Assembly: GCA_964020085.1 (NCBI GenBank)
Contig: OZ026598.1
Location: forward strand, 16,125,051 to 16,189,050
DNA: 64,000 nucleotides
Source: Micromussa lordhowensis
Lineage: Eukaryota; Cnidaria; Anthozoa; Scleractinia; Lobophylliidae
Direction of reading: 5' to 3'
The translations under genes and the position numbers were made by a program. Within the stretch, counting starts at the first letter, position 1. The number at the start of each line of letters is the position of its first letter. This document shows, piece after piece, positions 13,401 through 25,400 of the stretch. The notes below the pieces were generated by a model. The model saw nothing but the letters and a program-made list of their open reading frames with translations. It was not told where the DNA came from and did no database searches.

Positions 13401-16400
13401 ATAAATTGTCAACTACTTTTGAAGAAACATTGCTGGAGCAAGTGCCTTCAAAAGATGAATCTGTCCTTAAGAAAAAGCAAAAGCAGTTTCTACAACGAAG
13501 AGTCGCTTATTGCGATTTTGGTGTGAATCTTCCAGGCAGTAACTTTCAGAAATGTTGCAAAGACTGAACTAATTTTTTTTGACAGATCAATGAATCAAAC
13601 ACTTTTTTCTGTTGTCTTTTCTGATTTTGCAAGCTGACGATTCAAGTTTTGATTCCTATTGTTGATCACTTATTAATGAATCACAACTTGTAAACAAAGA
13701 AGTATTTTCAAAAGGTTTGTATTCAAACCAGAAGGAAATTTACATATGATCTTCTGCTAGCAACCCGCTCAGCCTGCGTTCGCACATCTCTTACCGCAAC
13801 CCAACTGAGCAAACAAAACTAGCCCCTGATCATTTACTAACCGCTCCTTCGTTTTCACTTCGAACCTTTCAGTTGATCATTTATAGCAAACGTAGAAGCT
13901 GAGGACTCGTAGACTTTATTTTAACAATAGGCTAGTTAAACTTCTGACCTACCCACTGTCCGTGTTTTGCCTAGTAGGCTCCCGTGGGGAACCAAAATGT
14001 CATCACTGAAAATTTGCCGACTGGATCCGATTTAACTCGAGTCTAAGTTCGCGTCACCGAACAGAAAAACTCCCTACGGGCAGATTACAAAAGCTTCATT
14101 GTCTTACAAAATCCTAACCATAACAATAGGCAAAGTTTGATAAGGCTCGAGTCTCGCAACTCGACTTTTCTCGAAATAAATCGAGTTTCGAATCGAAACC
14201 GTCATGTTATATTTGACCGGTACTGTAGCTTACTCAGTTTAGCTGTTTGCCTTGCTCTACAACTCGCCATAACCTTTAAGAAGGATGCAAATTATGCCTA
14301 AGCAATAAGTCTTACCTGAACCTGGGTTTGAAAGGGTCAAGCGTTCCGTTTCTTCCTTCGTTGTTTGCTTCCACAGTGGAGAGCCTTTCCTAGTGTTATC
14401 CCATCCGCAGAAGCCTTCATGAAACTCCAAACAACCGACATTTACTTCAATAAAAAAGATAAGAGACTATTATTAGATTAGAATTAGCCCACAACGTATG
14501 ATTAGGTTTGGCAAAAAGTAAGCAGAAGAGAAGAATGGAGAAATTGAATAAGTAGATACGATCGAATGGTGTGATACATGGATAGGGAAATGTGATGAGA
14601 GGAATATTGCCGTAATGGAGGAATTGAAGATTGGAGGAATTAATGGAGAAATGGATGGATTCGTGGAAGGGAAGGAAAAAAAGCTGGATGAATTTTTGAA
14701 TTAGGGAATAGAGTAGGAAAGAAATGAAAATCAGAGAGAAATCGAGGAAATTAGAAATTTAGGAATGACTGCAGGAAAAAGGATGAATTGAGAAATGGAA
14801 GATGGAGAAATGACGGTATGACGGGAGGGGGTGTTGGAGGAATAGCTGAGGGAAGCAATACAGGGATCAATGAACGAATGGGATGAAAGGGGAATGAAGA
14901 GCTGGAGGGATGAGGGAATGTAAAAAAGGGAAACGAAGAAATGCAAAGTGAGCAAAAGAATAGAGAAATAAGGGAATGGGGAAAGGGGGAATGGGGAAAG
15001 GGGGAATGGGGAAAGGGAAAATGGGGAAAGGGGGAATGGGGAAATGAGGAAATGGGAGAATGAGGGAATGAGAGAATGAGGGAATGGAGGAATGAGAAAT
15101 GGGAGAACGAGGGAGTGGGGGAATAGGGGAATGGGAGAACGAGGGAATGGGGGAAGGGGGAATGGGGGAATGGTGGAATGGCGATTATACAGTATTGACA
15201 TTACTGGTATCCAGAAATGTTATAAGGACTCCACTTACGATTACACGTGCCATACATTTGACTTTGTTTGTTTACTGAAGATGTTTGACACCTCAAATCC
15301 TGGCTATCTACACTAGAGCAGTAATTGTGTTGTTTTCCTTGGTAAACGAAAGGAAAAACGCAGCAATTTCCATCCGTTGTACTTCGTACAGGACATAGTG
15401 CTCGAGTTGGTCCTAACATAAGACAGAAGTAAGAGAAATTTAAATGTAGTATGGTTGATTCCATGTTTCAGTTGGTAGAGCATGGCTATCAGCGCACTAT
15501 GACGTGAAAACATGGTACAAACAGCAGCAAATGATCGCTTTGGACTTGAGCCACTTGTTTCCCATTTGAGCGCTAGCCCAAGAAAGGAAATCGGGAAGCA
15601 CACTAAGTCAGACGGGAAGAGTCCTGCTCCTTCCACGTAGCTCAAACGATGGCTTAATCCAGCAGTGGTGATCTAATCCAGAGGACACTTCCAAGAGTTA
15701 ATTTCTCTACTTTACAGCGTGAAATACAGGTGTTCAGTACTGGGTAGCATAACACTGGATTGGGAATTTTTTACTTCCATCATGCCTCATGTCCGACTGG
15801 ATAGTTGATTTAAATTTTCGTTATCAAAATTACTTTGCTGGCTATTTCCATGTGCGCACGCAAACCTACTAATCAGCCCTAGCCACACTTAATGGGATTA
15901 AGACGACGAAGCAGTGTTATCATAAGTATTATACGCTAATTACTTTCAAAGGAACGAAATAAATGGACTCACTGTATAATTTAGTAACATCAGCTGGTGA
16001 AAGCGTTCGCAAAAATACCGCCAGATCCCTTAAGGAGCCTTGAAGCAATTCACCCGTATCTTTCTTAAAGCCAATCTCATATACTGTGTGATTAGTCAGC
16101 TTAAGGTCAATATCTTGTCCTTGATAACTTGAAACCGTATCTGCAACTTGAATTCCATTAAAATACAGTTTCCCTCTCCGAGTTTTGCGATTCCAGGTAA
16201 ACACCACATGTGTCCAGACGTTTGCGCTAATTTCACTGTCAAAAAAAGCAAACTTTGAAGTTCAACTCCTAAAAATTAAATGCATTTATAGTAAAAGTAG
16301 AAAAAAAAGCAAACAAAATATAGCCAGGTGAAATCGCGATCGGAGGCTGAAACTACTGCCAGGCCCCGACATTTGTGTGACATTTTGTCTGCCACAAGCC

Positions 16401-19400
16401 AAATGCAGGGTATTTGACTGACTTGTGGTTTTTGTCTCGCATGATGTTTGGTATTTATTTTATCACCTGTTGATCAATCATTGTACATGTACACAAATGA
16501 ATTGTGCATTTCAAAATAGGTGACCAATGAAAGGATAGCCACACATGTGAGAAAAACGAACTACAACAGAATGGAAATAATTATATATAATTCTTTTCAA
16601 TTATGATTGTTTTCAATTTTGAGCAGCGTTGTTTCCTGGATGAGGCCGAGGTGGGATATTTGCCTTTTTCTACTTTTTCCTTTTTTTCCCTGATACCTGT
16701 CGTTTGATCATATATATCCGTGGGGAAGGCCACTGCTAAAATTGACTGATGCATAAAAGTAATCTTGTAAACAGCTGATGGAATGATCTGAAGAGGACAT
16801 TTTCTTATACTTTTGCTTATTTAAGCATCAATCTGCTTACCTATTGCTGTCCATCCGGAGTAAAAATTGGACCTCTCCACCTCGTCTCAAAACAACATGC
16901 AGCCGACGATCATATATAAACAGTCTAAACTGAAAGGGTGATGACCAGTCTGACAGAATGTGCCCTAGCACATATTGATCCTGAATATTCAAGCGAATAG
17001 ATATAGAAAAATTACTCTTGCGCATATTGATTGCTGGAATCTCGGCATAACCTGCTTGACCATCAAGGTAAAGAGAAGTGAGTCCATCTTCAGATTTGTA
17101 AAGAGCTGATCCTTGCAACCTTAAAAAGTAAAGCATGACCTCATTTTATTATCGAATAAAAATGTCCAGGTAGACTCGGGATCACGTCAACACTTTGGTT
17201 AACAATGTCACAATGCACAAAACCATTATCAAAGCAAAATGGCAATATTAAAAAAAGCAACACAACAATACACCTTACTCCAAAATGGCCACTATTTTAG
17301 TGGTCTTTAGTTTGCCTTCAAATTAGCCCTTGTTGCCTCGTTCTTAAACTCGAAATACAAAGGAATATTTTCCCTTGAACGAGGCAACAAGGGCTAATTT
17401 GCAAGCAAACAAAAGAACACTAAAATGGCAGCCATTTTGGAGTAAGGTGTATAGATCTAAATCATGGAGTATAACTTCGGGCACTAGTTGTCCCGATACC
17501 TGACATCCTTGTCTGTTCCATCAAGTTTCCAGAAATAGTGAGCGTTTAAAGGGTTTTTTCCAAAGTCTTCACTTTTCTCTGCAAAATGTTAAGTAGGTAC
17601 ACTTTAATACAGTGGCACCTAGTTTATTGTTACACTTAGTTTATTATATCACTGTTGTTGCTTGGCCAATCCTGTTTCGATGAGCTAAAATTATGTTTGC
17701 CGTAATAATCCGTTACTGAGTCTTTTTCGAGGGAACTGCGTTAAATGATAAATGATGCTATTATAATCGGTTTAAGCTTAACAAGTTTTCTGTTTTCTGC
17801 CTACCTTGCCAGGGAATCGTTTGACAACTTTCAGTTTGAAACACTATGTCATCTATGGCAATGACTGCGCGACGGGAGGATTTCCATCCTTCGAAGACAA
17901 CCTAATGATATATACAGATCTATCAAAGAGCAATGTCTTTATAGAAGTCAGGGAATTTGAACTGCATTGGTTCCAAAATGTTTCAACTGGAAATTTCATT
18001 CTATAGAATACTCTGACCCGTGTATCATGGAAACATTATGTATGCCGTTCTCTTATTGGCTACGCTACTCGCTGCCTATGCTGTTGTTACTAAACAGACG
18101 CAAGGCGTCATGAATTCTTTTCTTTAAGTAGATAGTTTGTAGCCTAGCAAAGTGCGGTTGTTAACAAGATAGCGGCTGCTTTGCGTTTTCAAAGTGTCTG
18201 TGAAGAGGATTTTGATAAAGTTTTGAACGATCGAGAAGTAGATTTTTGAATTGTTCGGTCTTAATTCCTATGCGTGGTACACTGTATTCGACGAGGGCAA
18301 GACCGGAATCAATTAACCCTATCAAGCCCGGTCCTCACTAGCGACGCAAGCATAAGCATAAGCATAAGCATAAAAAACGCTTTATGCGCTAGTGAGGACA
18401 GCTACGACATAAGCATAAGCGTAAGCATAAGAATATCAAAACGTTGCGTTCTTGTTTATTATGCTTATGCTTATGTTTATGTCACTATAGTCCAGTGAGG
18501 ACAGTCGCAACATAAGCATAAGCATAAGCACAAGCGTAAGAGTATCGGCCAATCAGCGAGCACTAATGCTTATGTCAACGATGTCCTCACTAAAAAGCCT
18601 GGTTCACACTTGTGCGATAAGCATAACACAAGCGACATAAGCATAAGCATAAGCACAAGAAAAAAGGAACATGTTCCTTTTTTCTTGTGCTTATGCTTAT
18701 GTCGCTTGTGTTATGCTTATCGCACAAGTGTGAACCAGGCTTAAGAAAAGAGCTTATGCTTATGCTTATGTCGCGGCTGTCCTCACTAGAGCATAAGCTT
18801 CTTTATGCTTATGCTTGCGTCGCTAGTGAGGACCGGGCTTCACAAAGCTGTATTTAATTATAAGCTATACAGCTTGCTTCGTTGCATTCATTTACCTGAT
18901 AGGACGCTGCTCCGGCATCAATGGGTAATCGAGCGTAAGACCAGACGCCAACATTCTTTTTGTATAGAGTCGACCTCCACACCGTCCATTTTGCCGTCTG
19001 ATTGGAAATCAAAGCTACTTCAAGAGAAGTGAATCGTAAAGTACCCAGGTAATACCAAAATTGTAAACACTTCCATCCCGCCCCGGCAAAAATTTGACGA
19101 CTTTTCAAATTCCCGTAACATGTTGCTTGTTTGATATAATCATTGTAGGCCGTGGTTGGGCAACCCGTGAAATAAGTAAATCCTCCTAATAAATGACAAC
19201 AAACAGAAAAAAAAATTAAACCAATGATTTAAGGTAAAGTTATAATAATGTAATATGCATTAATCTGGTGATTCCTGTACAGTTCACTACCTTACGGCGT
19301 TGTTCTATATTTGTATGCAACTGCACTCTTAACTCGCAATTCAATAGACCATTTCCGATTTACCTGAAGCCTCCCTATCAAAGCGAGGCCTAGTGCACAA

Positions 19401-22400
19401 CCATTCATATGAAAATGAGTTTAATTTCCATGTGAATGAAATCTCATTTTCATATGAAAGGATGAGCAGCAAGAGTCGCTTTTAGAAAGAGGCTAAAGGT
19501 AATTCGGAAATGGCCTAATTCAATTATTTGCATTATAAAGGGAGTTTACACACATTTTATATGGTGGAGTAATGAAAATAGTAAAATATTAAGAAATATA
19601 TATTAAGCCGTAAAGAAAGAAAATTCGTATGAGCGCAAAAAACGAGTGATCTCTTTGTAGTAAGCGAGAATGAACACTAAATCTTTGCTTCCATGTTTTA
19701 GGTATAGTAATCATCTGTTCTACTGTTCTTAAGTCTGGACTAGGACTAACGTCCTTGTCAGATACAGTTCCATTAGCACGTGCTTTTAAAAATAACGACG
19801 GAACTCAAATCGATGCTGCTACCTTGAATGAACGAGTTCTACTCAGTGAACCTGACGTTTACTTGAACCAAGGGAACTGAAACTGACATATAATACGGTC
19901 TTCACACAAAAAACTCCCATTTTGTAGTTGCCTTCTCATGAATCATAATATATGAATTCATATATTTGAAATGAGGAATAAAGATGTAATTAGACAATGG
20001 CGCAATGAAATGCACAAGATAATTAGTTGTGACTAAGCCTAAAAAAAAATCAGGCTTGAACGACAACTCTTACCGGCAGTATTTTGCCAATCTTTTCTTA
20101 AAAACAGCAATGGAGAAAACTTGCTCATCTGCCAACCACTGCTGGGAATCCATGTACAATGATCTAGTTCAAACAAGCAGCCGGGATATTCTATAATAGG
20201 CAAAGATACGTAAAGTAAACAGTCAAAATTACGAAGCCTGCTTCCTAGTAGGTTTTAAGAATTCCATGAAAAACATTGTCGATAAAGGTATTTGTAGATA
20301 TCAGTGTAAAGTCGTGACTAAAAATGATGCCCGTGAAGTAATATGATATATCATTTCACTGCAGTGAAATGATATCATATCACGTCACGGTTGAATTGTC
20401 CAATCAAATAGACAGTAATAAATTGGTTGGGCCAATCGGGTTGCACGATATATCTTAGCTGGCGCCTGGTGCCAAATTTGGCGGGAAGAACTACTTTGTA
20501 GTCAAGATTTGTAAATGCCTCCGATGAAGATATTTCTCAGTTTCGAATGAGAACAGCTCCACTCGCTCGAAGACTCACTCGTTCGCGATATGGTGAATAA
20601 TAAAAATAGCAGGCTCCTAACATGAAATAATCTATATATATGGCACGTGACAAGCAGGCAAGTTAACTAATCGGAGCGTCTACAGTTCTCGTCTGTCGCA
20701 ATTTTCGCGCTTCCTTAAAAATGTTTCGAGGAAGTTTAAAGAAGGGTCCCAATGGGGTAGTGGCTTTTACAGCTAATAGTTAATTTTTTTTCCCGCTAAA
20801 GTTAACTGAAATTTTAATAATTAATTACCATTGCTTTACATTATCAACTACTTATTAACGTCCAACGTTCGGTCTTCACGGGAAAACCTCAGACGGAGAC
20901 TTTACCGCATTGACCGAACGAGGTTTGAGGTTTTTCCGTAAAGACCGAACGTTCGAGGTTCATAAGTAGTTTACTATATGGCTTTCTGCTGGCCGTAATC
21001 GGCCCGTGGGCATTACGGGAAAAAAATGCCCTAGTATGAGCCAATCAGAGCGCGCGTTATATCGGCTACAAACGCAAGTTATATAATAAATGGAAATATA
21101 ATGGTTAATTTCTATTGATGTGGAGCATGGCAAAATCATGAATCTGCCCTCTGAATCTGTTTCGTACTCTTCCACTTGATTGAAATCGGCAGCAGCCCCG
21201 AGCGTTAGATGTGGAACTCTGGCATCGTTTACAAACGTTGCTGCGAAAACCTCGCCAAAGACAGAGCAGATCTCAGTGGGCGTCCTTTTGGTTAGATTTT
21301 TCAGCTTATTCAAAATGCACCTTCGTTGTCTTCGGATTTGGCGGACTGTTTACTGGGGAAGAGCTCTTGCTTTAGTTAAACGATAGGCAAATGTAGTTAT
21401 TTACAAAACAATTTGCGCTAATACTTTTGTTTTTGGTCAACGGTTTTCAGTGTGTTTTACGGGTAACGGTTACATTTTAAGCTTTTTTACGCCTAGGGGT
21501 TAAATTTTTGGCACTTTTACGGCTAACGGTTAAACGTCATTGAGACCCTCTTAAAGGACCCTAGTCAGCCTCTGCCATTTTCGATGCCATCGAAATTATT
21601 GATATGGCATGGCGAAACGAAATCTTATTGTTTTACTTATTTTGTGTTCCTGAAAGCATGTTTAGCTATCTTTATAAAATATAATAGCCAAACTCTCATT
21701 CACATGTAAACAAAAACAAACGTGTGGCTGACTAGGGCCCATTAATTGTTCGCATATTCCGGCTCTCCAAACAAATTTACAACTGAAACTGAAATAAAAT
21801 AAAATAAACTAACCATTTCCATATATGGTGTGGCATTCTTCTCCGTTTTGTAAAGAAAGATCATCGACAGCTATATCACCATGAAATCCTTTCCCAACGA
21901 CACCCTCTAGAACCACCTTGAAGAGATCGCAGGATAAGAATGAAACAGCGATAATTCACGCACAAGTTTTCACAGAGATTTGGTGTTAATAGGTCAATTG
22001 TAGCCGCAGACAGTACAAGAGTACTTCGAACGCTCACCAAAACTCGAAGCCGACAAGAATACTTGAACCTTTATGGATAATGACTATTTGGGAAACATGT
22101 TTTATTGCTCAAAATTAACATGGAAGGGGTGGGGGGAGGGGGGGAGGAAAGGAGGAAAGTTGTTACTCGTGCGAACACATTTACCGAGAATTGTTGTTCA
22201 ACCATTTTATGCGACATTCCCTGCACAGTACCAAGGACTGTCTCTAGGTTGTGATTCTGGTCACTATTTTGTTTTTGAAGTAGATCTTATCATTTTCCGT
22301 ATATTTTATCAGAGGCACTAAGTTTCTTCGAATAGATGAGGCAGCTACAATTAAATATGTCACAAGAAGTAAGTTATTTCTACGGAACCGCATCGAAAAA

Positions 22401-25400
22401 AAAACGTGTTTGCGGGGTTGAAATAGCAGCTAGAAATATACGAATCAATCAACAATATGTTGTGTTTTCTGTTAATTGTACATTAACACACTGGGAAATC
22501 ACACCTTGTAACTTCTCGAGCCACCTTTATATCCAACCTGACCAAAAAGCCAATTGGCACCTTTGTCACCAGCTTGACTCCAAACAAGACTTCTTGACTC
22601 ATTCGTCTGGATGAAGACATTCAAGCTACCGATATCCTGCCCTTTCATGTGATACCAAAATTGCACACATGTAGCCTTCCCAACAGCAATCACGCTACTG
22701 CTCAAGACGGCTGCTTCTCCTGCCTTGCGATCAGTTGCCTCTAGGTAAATATATTTACCTGCGGAACGTAAAATTGGTTACAAAAATGAGCGATATGACA
22801 CGACGTTTCGAAGTCATCTTGACTTCATTTTCAAGTGATGAATGTAACGGTCAGTTCAAGTTTAAAATTAAGTGGTTTGTAACGTCAGCCAACGAATTAG
22901 TGCGCGCGCGTAAAAGGAAACCATCCGTCGTTAGCCGGCAATGTGTTGTTTATCAATTTAAATGTGATCTGTGCGATACAGATTATATCGGCTACACTAC
23001 TCGTCATCTCCATCAGCGAATTGAAGAACATAGAGCCTCCGCCGTTGGCACGTACACATGTGAAAGGTTGCCACGGAACTTCCAACCCCGAGCTTCTGAA
23101 GCAGTTCTCCGTTTTAAAGAAATGTAATAAGCAGTCAGCTAATTATAAAGTTAAATTGAGTCTCTGAATCATTCACCTTCTGGTAGAAAGGTACTGTGAT
23201 CATAGTCGGGCCCAGTCTTCTTTGTGGGTGTTGATCCTGAACCAATGCTCCACCGAAGTTTAGAATCATGTTTTAACCCGCATAGGCCATCTTGAAAATC
23301 GCATTGGACTGGTCACAAAATGCAAAGCACTTGGTAAGTATTGAATATCTTGTCCGAATTTAATGCACATCTCGAAATGTATATTTAACTAGCACTATTC
23401 TACTTGTAAGTATAATAATGAAAATGCTGTAATCTGATTGGCTGAGCTATAATAAATTATCAGCCTTTACTGAGCACTATAATATATAACGGTGTGGTTT
23501 TCTTCTTTTTCGGACGAAGATGTACAAATATTACCAGAAAGTTCATTTTCAGGAAAGAAGGACTTTTACTCTTTAAAAGCTTAAAATTGGTGCAGGAGTT
23601 AGTGAGGGCACGTGCACAGTTGCAAGTTTGAAATGACAAGTTGTAATTTGTACTTCTTTTCGATCAAAGGTCAAGGTCAGTAATAAATAAGTTTCAAAAT
23701 CACCATTTAGCTTTTTTTTTCTACTAAGGTAATTCGTTTATTTGCTCTCGATCTCTCAATTTACTAACTTACTAATAAATACACATAGTTTTAAATTAAT
23801 TGACAAAAGCCACATCTGTTAGGTCACTAAACAATCTTAATTATCTATACAGCTCTTACCTCTGTTTCCATTGCACAAGCGTGTGCTCGTGATACCAGTA
23901 TGGTTGGGGCTCGCACAACTTACATTCAAGAGAGAGCAATTTGCAGAACCTGAAACATAAAAATCGTCGAAAGCAATTTATAAGGTGTGATACATCGACA
24001 TAAAAGCATCAGGAAAAGATCAGAGGTCTTTCCTTGTACGTGCGTTATGTTCATGCTGTTATGTTGCTATTATGTCGTTTTGTCAGGATGTTCTCACTGC
24101 AAACATTGAACGAAATCTTAATTTTTTTTATTGAAGACGTTGTGTAATCAAAGGTATACATACATGTTCCCATCATGGGCTGCATTGATTGTGATGGCCA
24201 CTGTATCTTCTATGCACGGTATAAAATAGTTATGCAACACTTTATCTGAGGAATCAGTATCCAACTTCTCACTTCTACTTTCTATTAATCACAGGAAACT
24301 TTAGGCGAACGTGTTGTACAAAACACACATCACATATACGTTATACACAACACACACCGCATATAGCTGGCTCATCTGTTCCATCTTCACAGTTTCTGTT
24401 TCCATCACATGTAAACGACAATGGAAGGCATCCTCCACCGGCACAGGAGAAACTATCTTCAGAGCAGCTTCTTTCTGAAAAATAGCATTTTATAACGTCA
24501 TGGAAGAAAAACTGACAAACATGCCCGTCTAAATACAGCTTCTGCTTACCACATCTGGACTCGTCTGTTTTGTCGTCACAGTCATTTCCTGAGTCACACA
24601 GCTGGTTTACATGAAGACATTCCCCAGTCGGACATTCAAACTGAGTAGTGAAGCATTTACAGTTCTTCTCATCAGAGTTGTCAGCGCATGCGTTGTCGCT
24701 ATCGCAAACCAGGTCTTTGCTCACACACTGCCCGTTATCACACTGAAAGCTATGTTTACTTTCACATGTGAAACCTGGAAATAAGGATTTAAAATACACC
24801 AAAAATGGAACAATGCATTACTGATATCGCAGAACAAGTACCAGAGTTCAATAAAAAGAGTGAACGGCTTGGATAATTGAAATTTAGACACAAACGTGTC
24901 CCCAATTAGTAAGCCTTGTACATCTAGGTTAGCCAGTAGACGATTGACACAGTAACGTTCGGAGTATTCCTAAACTCGAATCGCGAGCGTGGTGCAAGGA
25001 TTGGAGGTGGATGGAGCTCCTCCTCCCTTAGACCCTCCCTTTGTAAAAGGGATGTATTAATGTTTCAATAGATAGCCCTCTGCTAGCTCAAAAAGATGAA
25101 ACATTTTTTGTTGGTCATGACGTCATCAAGACTGTCCTCTTAGATCCGCCAAATTGGATTTTTCTATTTTTTCAGAAACCAGAAAATAACGGAAATAGAT
25201 CGGAAAATACGGTTGCTAGGACAATGGCAAGGGACGTAAATAGACGCCTGACATGTCGAAATCTCGGCTAGGGATGAAAAGGCACTGAAAGTTTCAGTAT
25301 CACAGAGTAGATCAGTGTAAATCGTCTTTTCAAAATTCTGGTATAACCCCGGGGGTGTGGCATCCACGACTTCCTCCTACGTCCGAGGGTTAAGCCCTGA

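Noticed and set aside
14731..15201. 156-residue minus-strand open frame rich in Ser, Pro, Phe and Leu
   Set aside because: It is produced by the purine-rich tract; the repeats have no coding signal and the FN2 exon lies in another frame.
18324..18840. CATAAG arrays considered as a CRISPR-like or telomeric repeat
   Set aside because: The units are contiguous without spacers and are arranged as inverted arms of a fold-back element in a eukaryotic intron.
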